A DNA stretch of 64,000 nt from UA16 sp042095135 (GTDB lineage: Bacteria > Bacteroidota > Bacteroidia > Flavobacteriales_D > Sanyastnellaceae): contig JBELBV010000001.1 in assembly GCA_042095135.1 (NCBI GenBank), positions 62,001 to 126,000 on the forward strand, read 5' to 3'. Made by a program: the position numbers and the translations under genes. The number at the start of each line of letters is the position of its first letter. Within the stretch, counting starts at the first letter, position 1. This document shows, one piece after another, positions 36,387 to 45,235 of the stretch. Under the pieces are notes generated by a model that saw only the letters and a program-made list of their open reading frames with translations, did no database searches and was not told the DNA's origin.

Positions 36387-37254
36387 CAGCATTGAATGGC
36401 AGCCGGAACGGCGCGAAAAATACATCGTCAACGGTGCGTTGTGTGACGCCAGTGCATTGCCCCATGCTGCACACAATCGGGCCTTTCAGTATGGCGATGG
36501 ATTCTTCGAAACGATTCGTATATGCCATGGAATCCCCCAGCACCTAGACCTCCATTGGAACCGAGTCGAAAAAAGCCTCGAAGCACACAAAATCGAAAAA
36601 CCAACCGATTGGGATGTGCGTGCTTGGCAAGCCGCACTTGAATCGCTTTGTCAGGCCAACGGTGTGGAATCGGGAGGACGCCTTCGGGTATCATTTTTCC
36701 GCATGGCGGGCGGTCGCTACACCCCACAAACCAACGCGTTGGAATGGGTTGCCGAGGTCGAGCCGCTGGGCAGTAATACCTACACATTGAATGAAAACGG
36801 CCTGGCTGTCGATGTCTATCCCGACATGAAAAAGCTCAACGGACCCCTCGCCAATTTCAAGAACACGTCTGCACTATTGTACGTGCAGGCCAGTTTGTGG
36901 GCACGCGAGAAGGAACTGGATGACGCGCTCATCACGAACACGTCGCACAGCATCATTGAATCCACTCGATCCAACCTCTTCTTGGTCAGCAATCGGGTTC
37001 TCTACACACCGGGGCTTGAGAGTGGCCCCATCGGAGGAGTGATGCGGGCAGCCGTCATCAACCTGGCCCTCGAGGAAGGCTTCAAGGTCTACGAATGCAA
37101 TATTTCACCTGGGGAAATGCTGCGAGCGGACGAATTGTTTTTGACCAATGCGGTGCGAGGCATTCAATGGGTGGCCAGTTACCGCACCAAGCGGTATTTC
37201 AATACCACATCGAAGTCGTTGATTGAGCTGCTCAACGCCCGTCTGAAATCCTGA
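36379..37254 (+). CDS. Class IV aminotransferase, probably aminodeoxychorismate lyase-like (PabC)
   Basis: A PLP-dependent fold-type IV enzyme of 291 residues. The N-terminal segment NRAFQYGDGFFETIR is followed by the PLP lysine region NFKNTSALLYVQ (Lys161), then IESTRSNLFLVSN and the phosphate-binding GPIGGVMRAAVI. The C-terminal DELFLTNAVRGIQWV resembles 4-amino-4-deoxychorismate lyase. D-amino-acid or branched-chain aminotransferase are alternatives. The folP gene 3 kb away fits folate synthesis but is not in the same unit. The ATG at 36379 overlaps the stop of the HAD gene (ATGTTTGA). The 3' end overlaps the convergent permease gene by 23 bases. Confidence 0.82.
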   Translation: MFDSIEWQPERREKYIVNGALCDASALPHAAHNRAFQYGDGFFETIRICHGIPQHLDLHWNRVEKSLEAHKIEKPTDWDVRAWQAALESLCQANGVESGGRLRVSFFRMAGGRYTPQTNALEWVAEVEPLGSNTYTLNENGLAVDVYPDMKKLNGPLANFKNTSALLYVQASLWAREKELDDALITNTSHSIIESTRSNLFLVSNRVLYTPGLESGPIGGVMRAAVINLALEEGFKVYECNISPGEMLRADELFLTNAVRGIQWVASYRTKRYFNTTSKSLIELLNARLKS

Positions 37255-38224
37255 CCCTAGGGTCTAGCCAACCGTAGGCGACATCCACGGCGATGTTCAC
37301 CACCACAAAGGTGACTGCAACGACGGTAACACAGCCGAGCACCACCGGCAAATCACTCTGCTCGAGCGCGCGAAACATCAACATGCCCATGCCCCGCCAT
37401 CCAAAGACGTATTCGACAAAAACGGCGCCAGCCAGCATGCTCGCAAACCACCCGGAAGCGGCCGTCAAGACTGGATTCAACGCGTTACGCACCACGTGGT
37501 GCGTCAGCAGTCGAAATGAGGAGATGCCTTTGGAACGTGCCGTGCGGATGTACGACATATTCAACACGTCGACGGCACTGTTGCGGGTCAGTTGAATGAC
37601 CACTGCCAAAGGCCGTATGCCGAGGGTCAATGCGGGTAAGATCAAATGATGCCAAGCCAACTGCGGTCCATCAAAGGGATGAACCTCCCAAAGTCCACCG
37701 GTCATCGGCAACCCCGTCCAATGGTGCCAAACAGATCCAAACAGCCACGATACCAAAATGGCCATAACGAACGAAGGCGCACTCATCCCCAGCGCAGCCA
37801 ATCCCAATACCCAACGGTCCAATGCACTGCCCGGCACCATTGCTAAGCCAAATCCAACGCATAATCCCAGTGCCATGGCCAATCCCATCGCCGTTAAAGC
37901 CAAGAGCACCGTCGCGGGCAGTGCATCCGAAATGGCATCTACAACCGGCCGTTCCGAGACGTAAGAATTCCCCAAATCCAACCCGATCCATTTCGGCCCT
38001 GAGTCGTCAATCGTGACCGGAACAAATCCAGACAGAAAGGCTGTATAGCGAGCATGGAGCGGCTCATCCAACCCTAGTTTGGTGCGGATTGCCGCAACGA
38101 TTTCCTCCGATTCATTCTGACCTGCCAGTTGACGTGCGGGATCAGGAGCCATGGCAAACAACAGGAAGACAAGTGTCAAGGTCCCCCACAACACACCCAA
38201 TCCATGAAGCACCTTTCGCCCCAT
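37232..38224 (-). CDS. ABC transporter permease, dipeptide/oligopeptide DppB type (no partner genes adjacent)
   Basis: A 330-residue inner-membrane permease of the DppB/OppB family with six hydrophobic segments. The EAA-loop region is seen as NMSYIRTARSKGISSFRLLTHHVVRNALNPVL. Typical early residues LGLDEPLHARYTAFL and the closing DVAYGWLDPRVR also fit. ATG 38224 overlaps the stop of the upstream gene as TAATG, although the open frame runs further. The family works with a DppC permease, ATPases and a binding protein; none is next to it here. It is cotranscribed after DUF1599 and BT_3928/DoxX genes, a layout I recall from other Bacteroidota. Confidence 0.88.
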   Translation of the reverse strand: MGRKVLHGLGVLWGTLTLVFLLFAMAPDPARQLAGQNESEEIVAAIRTKLGLDEPLHARYTAFLSGFVPVTIDDSGPKWIGLDLGNSYVSERPVVDAISDALPATVLLALTAMGLAMALGLCVGFGLAMVPGSALDRWVLGLAALGMSAPSFVMAILVSWLFGSVWHHWTGLPMTGGLWEVHPFDGPQLAWHHLILPALTLGIRPLAVVIQLTRNSAVDVLNMSYIRTARSKGISSFRLLTHHVVRNALNPVLTAASGWFASMLAGAVFVEYVFGWRGMGMLMFRALEQSDLPVVLGCVTVVAVTFVVVNIAVDVAYGWLDPRVRISDGR

Positions 38225-39600
38225 TACTTCTTGCCTAACTCCTCCCAAGATGGAACGTCGCGCCACGCCCATTTTTGTTGCACCACCCCATCCTTCAACC
38301 ACACGATGCCCGGATTCGAACGCACAACGATTTTCAGCTCGGTTTGATCGCAGGTGAACATCCCGTACGTCACGCCGTGCTTCTCTTGGAAGGCCCGGTT
38401 TTCCTCCCACGGTGCATTGGTCAGACCGATGTTCATCCACCCGGCCTCTCCGGCAGCATTGGCCAACGCGTTCATTTCAGCTTGTTTCGACGTGTTCGCG
38501 TTTTCCAAATCTTTTGAAACGTACAAGAGCACATTTCCATCGTAATTCAGAAACTCGTCCGCTCGGTCGTCGCCGAGGTTATCGATGATTTGGAAATCGA
38601 GGATGCGAGGTTCGTACCCATCGGACACCTTGACTTCTCTGCCATCAAAGGAAACGGTCTCGTAAGTGGACTTGAACCAGGGCTCATTGTAAATCTTGAG
38701 CCATTCACTGCTCAACACGACCGTATCGACGCCCGTATTGACATTGCGGAACGTGTACTCGGTCGCATACACAGGCCCCTGTAGCCCGATTTCTTCAGCG
38801 GATTTGCGGTTCTCAATGATGCTCTCCCCCACGGCATACGCTCGGTAATCTTTGAGCGGCAGGTGGTTAAGGGTATGCACTTGAAATGCGACACAAACAA
38901 CGGTCACACCCGCTGCCATGACCCATTCTTTGCGCTCGCTGTGGATGCGGGTCTTCAAGCCCTCTGCCACGGCGTAAGAAATGGCTGCGAACAGAACGGG
39001 GAAATTCCATTCCAACATGAGCTCACCGAATAGGTAGATCAACACCAGACTCCCGGAAATCATGAACATACCCGTTCGCTTGTCATTCAGCCCAATGCGG
39101 TCTGTGAATGCTCCAACCAGAATCGGCACCGTCAACACTGACAGCACCACATCCTTGATAAAACTCTCGTAAGGCGTCAGCGGAATGGCATTTCCAAAAC
39201 ACCCGCAGGCCAACACGCATTGGTTGTCAATTTCAACCAGCACGCCGAGCGCGTCGGTGACCATCTTCGTACCGAATGGGTCGCAGTTCGCCGTATACCA
39301 CGTAAGCCACGTAAAGAACGCCATTATCACACCCGTCAGGGTCGCAGTAAGCCGCGGCAACGCACCGATGACCATGGCAACGCCGAGCAAGATTTCTCCC
39401 ACGCAAATAAACACAGCCAGCGGCAACGCCCATTCGGTCAATCCGGGAAGGTTTAAGGCACCGGGTTCAAAGTACTCTTCAAGCTTGTACAAGAAGCCCA
39501 ACGCATCGTTGGCCTTGATCAATCCTGATACGATAAAGAGCGACCCCACCAGGAGGCGGCAAATCTTAATGATGGTATTCCACATGGACATGATTTTCAT
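38224..39600 (-). CDS. BT_3928-type DoxX family membrane protein with thioredoxin-like C-terminal domain
   Basis: A 458-residue protein. The N-terminal half has about seven hydrophobic segments of the DoxX/MauE type (RLLVGSLFIVSGLIKANDALGF...GEILLGVAMVIGAL). Two Cys-containing loops (ANCDPFG, and QCVLACGCFG near residue 130) follow. The C-terminal half is soluble with a thioredoxin-like pattern (NVLLYVSKDL...SNPGIVWLKDGVVQQKW) but lacks a CxxC. The architecture matches what Bacteroidota annotate as BT_3928 family. A role in redox or thiol chemistry is inferred. It lies 32 bases after DUF1599 and overlaps the permease start. Confidence 0.82.
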   Translation of the reverse strand: MKIMSMWNTIIKICRLLVGSLFIVSGLIKANDALGFLYKLEEYFEPGALNLPGLTEWALPLAVFICVGEILLGVAMVIGALPRLTATLTGVIMAFFTWLTWYTANCDPFGTKMVTDALGVLVEIDNQCVLACGCFGNAIPLTPYESFIKDVVLSVLTVPILVGAFTDRIGLNDKRTGMFMISGSLVLIYLFGELMLEWNFPVLFAAISYAVAEGLKTRIHSERKEWVMAAGVTVVCVAFQVHTLNHLPLKDYRAYAVGESIIENRKSAEEIGLQGPVYATEYTFRNVNTGVDTVVLSSEWLKIYNEPWFKSTYETVSFDGREVKVSDGYEPRILDFQIIDNLGDDRADEFLNYDGNVLLYVSKDLENANTSKQAEMNALANAAGEAGWMNIGLTNAPWEENRAFQEKHGVTYGMFTCDQTELKIVVRSNPGIVWLKDGVVQQKWAWRDVPSWEELGKK

Positions 39601-39632
39601 TCCAAATTAATTCGAACCGCGCAGGTGCTGCC

Positions 39633-40187
39633 CTACTCTCCCGTTAATTCGAGCAAAATCAGCGCAAAAAGCGCATAATTGGCCATGTCCTGATAATTGG
39701 CCTCGACACCTTCCGAAACTTTCGTGACGCCGTCGTGGTCCTCGATTTGTTTAACCCGAAGCACCTTCATGAGGATCAAATCCGTCAACGAGCTCACGCG
39801 CATGTCCCGCCAGGCTTCGCCGTAATCGTGGTTCTTCGCAATCATCAACGCGCGCGTTGATTGAAACGCTGCGTGATAGCGTTCAACCGCCTCGGCGGCT
39901 GGCAATTCCATAGGATGCTCTTCCGGTAGACCGCATTGGATCATCGCCATTAAGCTGTAGTTCACAATGCCGATGAACTCGGAATCGATGCCCTCATCCA
40001 CCATGGCCTGTTGTGATTCCTGGATGGTTCGGATGCGGTTGGCTTTGATGAAAAGTTGATCCGTTAGAGAGGAAGGCCGAAGAATGCGCCACGCCGTTCC
40101 ATAGTCCGAGGTTTTCGCTTCAAAAAGTTCGGAACACCGCGCAAATGCACGGTCGTATTGATTCAGCGTTTCTTCAATCGTACTCAC
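39633..40187 (-). CDS. DUF1599 domain-containing protein (two repeats)
   Basis: About 184 soluble residues built from two similar halves, each with a KxxDYGxAWRxxRxSSLTDxxxxKxxRxxxIE pattern (about residues 22-60 and 118-155 of the trimmed protein). This is the hallmark of DUF1599, of unknown function. There is no ATG near the start. I prefer GTG 40187, which gives MSTIEETLNQYDRAF like other family members; another GTG at 40247 is possible. It begins a minus-strand unit with the BT_3928 and permease genes and is divergent from folP. Confidence 0.82.
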   Translation of the reverse strand: MSTIEETLNQYDRAFARCSELFEAKTSDYGTAWRILRPSSLTDQLFIKANRIRTIQESQQAMVDEGIDSEFIGIVNYSLMAMIQCGLPEEHPMELPAAEAVERYHAAFQSTRALMIAKNHDYGEAWRDMRVSSLTDLILMKVLRVKQIEDHDGVTKVSEGVEANYQDMANYALFALILLELTGE

Positions 40188-40257
40188 AGCCTTCAATCTT
40201 AGAATATCTTGCGCCAAGATACAACGCACCCTGAAGCCTGAATTCACCGACGCAGCA

Positions 40258-41103
40258 ATGTCTTCATCGATTTATCAACTCCAAAATGGCTCCCGTTCAT
40301 TGGCCTTCCATGTGCCCCGCATCATGGGCGTCTTGAATTGCACCCCCGACTCGTTCTTTACGGGCAGCCGCTCCGAATCCGCAAAAACCGCTGTAGAAGC
40401 TGGCCGACGCATGCTCACAGCCGGTGCGGACCTTTTGGACATCGGCGGGCAATCGTCCCGTCCAGGTGCTGTTGAAGTGGGGGCTGAAGAAGAATGGCAA
40501 CGCATCGAAGGGGCCATCAAAGGGCTGCTCGACGCTGTACCGGAAGCGCTCATCAGCATAGACACATTTCACCATGAGGTGGCCTTGAAAGCCTTGGAAG
40601 CCGGCGCCTTCATGATCAATGACATTTACGGCGGGTCACGCGATGCCAGCATGGCTCAGGTCATCGCGCAATGCAATGCTCCGTATGCCATCATGCACAT
40701 GCAGGGGACTCCAGCGACCATGCAAGAGCGGCCCAGTTACGACAACATCACTGCGGAGGTCTTGCACTGGCTTCAAGACCGCATGAGCAGTCTCCGAGAG
40801 CAAGGTGTCCAACAGTTTGCAGTGGACGTAGGATTCGGTTTCGGAAAAACCGCGGCGCACAACTTTCAGTTGCTTAGTGACCTGGACCAATTCCATGCGC
40901 TGCAAGCACCTCTGCTTGTGGGCGTCAGCCGAAAATCAATGATTTACAAAACCCTCAACGTCCAGCCCGAAACCGCACTGAACGGCACGACAGCGCTACA
41001 CGCCTGGGCATTGGATCGCGGCGCTCACCTCTTGCGGGTCCATGACGTCGCAGAAGCACATGAAGTGGTCACATTGCACCGTGCCCTCCACGCTGAGCAG
41101 TAG
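40258..41103 (+). CDS. folP: Dihydropteroate synthase
   Basis: It condenses p-aminobenzoate with the pterin pyrophosphate in folate synthesis and is the sulfonamide target. Conserved parts are RIMGVLNCTPDSFF, the second signature DIGGQSSRPGA, the SIDTFHHEVA strand, IMHMQGTP, and VDVGFGFGKTAAHN leading to the final GVSRKS. At 281 residues it is complete. Only 6 bases separate its stop from that of the convergent secreted-protein gene. Confidence 0.96.
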   Translation: MSSSIYQLQNGSRSLAFHVPRIMGVLNCTPDSFFTGSRSESAKTAVEAGRRMLTAGADLLDIGGQSSRPGAVEVGAEEEWQRIEGAIKGLLDAVPEALISIDTFHHEVALKALEAGAFMINDIYGGSRDASMAQVIAQCNAPYAIMHMQGTPATMQERPSYDNITAEVLHWLQDRMSSLREQGVQQFAVDVGFGFGKTAAHNFQLLSDLDQFHALQAPLLVGVSRKSMIYKTLNVQPETALNGTTALHAWALDRGAHLLRVHDVAEAHEVVTLHRALHAEQ

Positions 41104-41109
41104 TTCGTT

Positions 41110-43002
41110 TTACCTGGTTATGACAAAGCGGGCGGAACGGCCCGTTTCCAGACCCTTGAGCACGTATACGCCCTCAGGCAGATCTCCGACCGTGAGATTC
41201 AACCCTGTTGTTATGGGCAAGCCTTCCCAAGTTTTGACCAATTGCCCATTCATGCCGTATAGTACCAAGTTTGCTTCCCCATCGAAGCCTTCGAGTTGAA
41301 TAGTGGATTGCGCCGGATTCGGGTACACTGCTGTTGCCCATGCATTTCCTGACTCATCAACCGTTACCGGATTGGGTGAAATAGCATCGGATGGGCGGAC
41401 CACGAAGAAGTGCGTGAACGTACTTACCGCAATATTGCCACTTGGGAAATACGGGTAGTTGCTCCAGGTACCGTTGAAGGAAGGCGCATCGGATTCTGGA
41501 TTGGTATCGAAATAGCCGACCAATTCGAGGTTACCGTTAGCAGCATCACTGACGTCGAGTACGCGCAACCCGCTGAGGTAATTGGACTGGTACAGTTTGT
41601 CTCCAATGGCGTAGAGGTTGTGGTCAATGGATTCCACCGGCGCCTCGAAGTATCCAATGATCACCGGGGCATCAAGGTCTGCGATGTCGAGGATGTAGGT
41701 ACGGGTGTTGTTTCCAAAATTAGACTCGTCCAGTTCGTCGTTGAAGTAGCAGAAACGATGGTTGTCACCGACCCAGCCTTGATGCGTGTAGCCCGCTTGG
41801 GCATATGAAATCTGTGAAATGAGCTGGATGTCGCTCTTGTCCTGCGCATTGACGATTGATATGCCGTTGTAGCCGTTGAAGCACACAACGACTTCCTTTC
41901 CTGCATAATCCTGGTCCGGCCCGTTATAGACTATGGGATGAATGTCGTGGGAGTAGGCTCCGTCGTACGCGCCAACAAGCTCTGGATTTAACGGGTCGTT
42001 CAAATCGAGCACGTGCAATCCACCATTGAAGGTGTTCGTCCCGATGGGGTACGCATACCCTGTTTCCTCGTTAATCATGATGTTGTGAGCGTTGCCAAAA
42101 CCACTGTAGTAGCCGTCAGGAGAAATAGTGGTCACCTCTTCCGTTGACAGGCCCATCAAATTGGGCATGCGGACGATTTGCAATCCATGCTCACCAGCCT
42201 CGGATACGATGTATGCGTACTCGCCGTAGACCTTGATGTCACGCCAAAGACTCGGGCTCGTGGCCGTTGGAAGGTTGGCGAAGTACTTCATGTCGGTCGG
42301 ATCTGTCACATCGATGAATGACGTACCGTTGGAACGTCCGAAAATGGCAATCTCTCTGCCAGTTTCTTGGTCGACCCAACCCCAGCAGTCGTTGCCGTTG
42401 TCGCCGCCGCCGAGGTCACTCAACGATTCGACGTCCATCAATTCCACGTTATCGCAGGGATACCCCCCTGAATTCACCGTGGGGCCCTGCGGAGCAAGGG
42501 TCACGTCATAAAAAAAGTAGTAGTAGTTGAATTCATTGTCTCCCTGAATGTTGGTGCCGGTGATGGCGCCGTAATTCCCGATTTCATACGGGTAATTGAT
42601 GTCGCTGTTGAGGTCATCGCGCCACAGTTGAGGGTCGTTGGACAGGCTTCCCAAACCAACCGAACCAGGTCCAACATCCCAACCGAATTCAACGATGCTC
42701 TCACCATCGGGAATGTCAACCACTTGCGTCATCAACACATCGCCATCAGGTGAAAACAAGGCCACCGTGCGCGGACCGGCACCATTGGCAAACACCTTCG
42801 CCGATACCAACGTTACCGGCTGGTACAGCTCAATGATGTTGAAGAAGTTGCTGTTGTCGTGGTACTGACCCACTTGTGTTTGGGACAATCCGCCAGTCGT
42901 GGGATCGCCTTCACCCCCAGACAGTTCACACGGAAATGGAGATTGAGCGTTCAATGAAAAAGCGATGCTGAAAGCAGCCGCCAAGGAGAGAATAATACGC
43001 AT
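41110..43002 (-). CDS. Secreted choice-of-anchor B family (LVIVD-repeat) protein with T9SS sorting domain
   Basis: 630 residues from ATG 43002, where a signal peptide begins (MRIILSLAAAFSIAFSLNAQ). The central part, about residues 190-530, is a beta-propeller-like series with LVIVD-type units (GTSFIDVTDPTDMKYFANLP, GLHVLDLNDPLNPELVGAY, LRVLDVSDAANG). It also has the SHDIHPIVYNG stretch that marks the choice-of-anchor B family. A Por domain ends the protein (VYPNPAQSTIQLEG...SARFVITR). It should be secreted by type IX secretion. Molecular role unknown. Confidence 0.85.
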   Translation of the reverse strand: MRIILSLAAAFSIAFSLNAQSPFPCELSGGEGDPTTGGLSQTQVGQYHDNSNFFNIIELYQPVTLVSAKVFANGAGPRTVALFSPDGDVLMTQVVDIPDGESIVEFGWDVGPGSVGLGSLSNDPQLWRDDLNSDINYPYEIGNYGAITGTNIQGDNEFNYYYFFYDVTLAPQGPTVNSGGYPCDNVELMDVESLSDLGGGDNGNDCWGWVDQETGREIAIFGRSNGTSFIDVTDPTDMKYFANLPTATSPSLWRDIKVYGEYAYIVSEAGEHGLQIVRMPNLMGLSTEEVTTISPDGYYSGFGNAHNIMINEETGYAYPIGTNTFNGGLHVLDLNDPLNPELVGAYDGAYSHDIHPIVYNGPDQDYAGKEVVVCFNGYNGISIVNAQDKSDIQLISQISYAQAGYTHQGWVGDNHRFCYFNDELDESNFGNNTRTYILDIADLDAPVIIGYFEAPVESIDHNLYAIGDKLYQSNYLSGLRVLDVSDAANGNLELVGYFDTNPESDAPSFNGTWSNYPYFPSGNIAVSTFTHFFVVRPSDAISPNPVTVDESGNAWATAVYPNPAQSTIQLEGFDGEANLVLYGMNGQLVKTWEGLPITTGLNLTVGDLPEGVYVLKGLETGRSARFVITR

Positions 43003-43032
43003 GGTTCTTGGTTTCAATCGGAAACAAAACAA

Positions 43033-43062
43033 CCGGCCCGAGCATTTCGTTGCACGGGCCGG
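43033..43062 (-). terminator. Terminator of the M49 peptidase gene
   Basis: The stem CCGGCCCG / CGGGCCGG with a 14-base loop is followed on the minus strand by TTGTTTTGTTTCC. It is 10 bases past the peptidase stop and 31 bases before the next start. Confidence 0.85.
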
Positions 43063-43071
43063 TCATTTTCG

Positions 43072-45180
43072 TTATTCCGCTACGTAATCGTTGTTCAAAG
43101 GAAGGAATCCGTAATTCTCGCTGTAATTCAGCATTTGGGTTGCAAAATCATCAGGGTAAACCAGTTTGACATCGCCAATCATGCCATCCTCAACGTACAT
43201 GGCTTGCATTTCAGGATTGATGAATCCACCGTACGGAGCGATGCCCAATGCTTCCGAACGGGTCAAAACTTCTTCGTGAATCGCTTGGTCCACTTTGACA
43301 CCGTACCCCTCCACCAAGGCCTTGGCCGCTTCGTAATCGCCTTGCGACTTGATGCGCTGTACTTCCCGCAGAAGCTCTCCGAACAGTCCGCGCAATGCCT
43401 CGTAGTCCTTGATATCGAGGAATGTCTTTCCGTCGCGTTCCACCTTGGCAATCGCGCCGCTTTCTTGCGCGCGCTCAAAGCACCAGTGGCTGATCCAAGC
43501 GCGGTTGCGCATGTGCGCCTCTTCGATGTCCGCGCCTTGTTCCAAGCGACGCAATTGGAGCATCAGCCCGTTTCGGATGTAGCTGTCGTATTCGGATTTA
43601 CCGGTCTCGAGGGTCTTCATCAATCCGAGTTCAACCATCTTCTCGTCCAGCATGAAGTACAAGGCCACCAAATCCGCACGGCCTTCTTCCAGCGTGGAGC
43701 TGTACTCCTTGATGGTCTGCTTGGGCTCGCCTACTCCGTCTTCCAGCTTTCCCGAAGCATGACCAATGACCTCATGCATGGCGGTGTGCAACTTTCCAGC
43801 CAATGCGCCGTGGCTTTCGGCACGGGCAACCTCGACGTCGTCGTGTGCAAATTCGGCTAGCAATCCACCGCCACTCGCCTTGTCGTAGGCGCTCACGATG
43901 TTGCCCAAACTCACGGATTTAGAACCGTGAACGACTCGAATCCAATTCGAATTCGGCAAGTTTACTCCAATGGGCGTGCTCGGTGATGCGTCACCAGCCT
44001 CACCGGCCACGTTCACGACGTTGTACGTGATGCCGACCACCTCTTTTTTCTTGTGGGCGTCCATGAACGGCATGTGGTCTTCAAACCATTGCGCATTGTC
44101 CATGAGGACCTTCATGCGCTCACTGGCGTCGAAATCCTTGATTTGCACGATGGTTTCGTAGCTACCGGTGTAACCCAATGGATCGTTGTACACCTCGACA
44201 AATCCGTTGATGTAATCCACATCGCCCTCGGTGTCTTGGACCCAGTTGATGTTGTACAACTGCCACTTCTCAAGGTCACCTGTTTCGTAGTACGCAACGA
44301 GGTTGCGCAACGCAGCGGCTTGCTTGTCGTTTTCAGCGTATTGCGCCGCTTGGTTCAACCAGAACACCACTTGCTCTAAGGCTTCTCCGTAAAGGCCCCC
44401 AACGCGGTAAGCCTGCTCTTCAATTTCACCAGCTGCGTTTTTGACCAATCGGGAATTCAAGCTGTACTCCACAGGCGTTCGGGTTCCTTCTTCGACAATG
44501 CTCGCCAAGTACGCTTGAGCCTCCTCGGTGCTCACATCAGAGGCGTAAAAATTCACCGCAGACGCCTCCACCAATCCTTTGGTGGCGTCTTGTTCAACCT
44601 TCTTGGCTTCGACTGCTGGATCAAAAATGACGGTCATCAATTCATCTGACACCTCAGCACCAACAGCTTCGACCAGCTCAGCAAAGTAGGCTTGAGAAAA
44701 CTCGGGCATGATCTTGGTGTTGGCATAATGGTGATGAATGCCGTTGGAAAACCAAATACGCTTCAGGTAGGTCTCGAAGCGGTTCCACCCATTGGTTGAC
44801 TTGTCGCCTTCGAAGCCCGTGTAAATGGATTCCAGCAAGTCGCGGATGCGCAAGTTGTACCGATTGTTCTGGTCGTACATCATGTCTCGACCGCTCAATC
44901 CTGCTTGGTTCAAGCAATACACCAACGCCCGCTGCCTCGGGGAAAGTTGATCCCATCCGGGCACCTGATATCGAATCATCTTCAGGTCCGCGAATTGTTC
45001 GGTTTGCCAAACGAATCCGCTGGCGTCCGGCTCACTCGCTCCTTTTTCTGCTGCGACGCTGGGCGACCAATCATCGGAAGATGCGCCGTCATTGGATCCA
45101 TTGCCGTCTCCACAGCCAATGAAAGCCAGGGATGCCACAGCGAAAACAATCGCTGAATGGGTAAATAATTTTAAGGACAT
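43072..45180 (-). CDS. Dipeptidyl peptidase III-like zinc metallopeptidase (M49), lipoprotein
   Basis: A 702-residue zinc peptidase. The M49 motif HEVIGH begins at His469, and a downstream EEGRADLVALYF supplies the glutamate ligand. The N-terminus is a lipoprotein signal (SLKLFTHSAIVFAVASLAFIGC, lipid Cys near residue 23), followed by a low-complexity Gly/Ser/Asp stretch. It is likely anchored in the periplasm or outer membrane and cleaves dipeptides from short peptides, complementing the DPP IV and POT genes elsewhere in the window. Its own terminator follows the gene. Confidence 0.9.
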   Translation of the reverse strand: MSLKLFTHSAIVFAVASLAFIGCGDGNGSNDGASSDDWSPSVAAEKGASEPDASGFVWQTEQFADLKMIRYQVPGWDQLSPRQRALVYCLNQAGLSGRDMMYDQNNRYNLRIRDLLESIYTGFEGDKSTNGWNRFETYLKRIWFSNGIHHHYANTKIMPEFSQAYFAELVEAVGAEVSDELMTVIFDPAVEAKKVEQDATKGLVEASAVNFYASDVSTEEAQAYLASIVEEGTRTPVEYSLNSRLVKNAAGEIEEQAYRVGGLYGEALEQVVFWLNQAAQYAENDKQAAALRNLVAYYETGDLEKWQLYNINWVQDTEGDVDYINGFVEVYNDPLGYTGSYETIVQIKDFDASERMKVLMDNAQWFEDHMPFMDAHKKKEVVGITYNVVNVAGEAGDASPSTPIGVNLPNSNWIRVVHGSKSVSLGNIVSAYDKASGGGLLAEFAHDDVEVARAESHGALAGKLHTAMHEVIGHASGKLEDGVGEPKQTIKEYSSTLEEGRADLVALYFMLDEKMVELGLMKTLETGKSEYDSYIRNGLMLQLRRLEQGADIEEAHMRNRAWISHWCFERAQESGAIAKVERDGKTFLDIKDYEALRGLFGELLREVQRIKSQGDYEAAKALVEGYGVKVDQAIHEEVLTRSEALGIAPYGGFINPEMQAMYVEDGMIGDVKLVYPDDFATQMLNYSENYGFLPLNNDYVAE

Positions 45181-45223
45181 GGTTGCGTTGTTATCTGGTT
45201 AGCGACGGCAAGTTACAGCATCC

Positions 45224-45231
45224 TATCTTTG
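45224..45231 (+). promoter_or_regulatory. -7 box TATCTTTG, 4 bases before the LptF/G-like ATG
   Basis: A perfect TAnnTTTG followed by AAAC and the ATG at 45236. No good -33 TTTG is at the normal distance. Confidence 0.55.
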
Positions 45232-45235
45232 AAAC

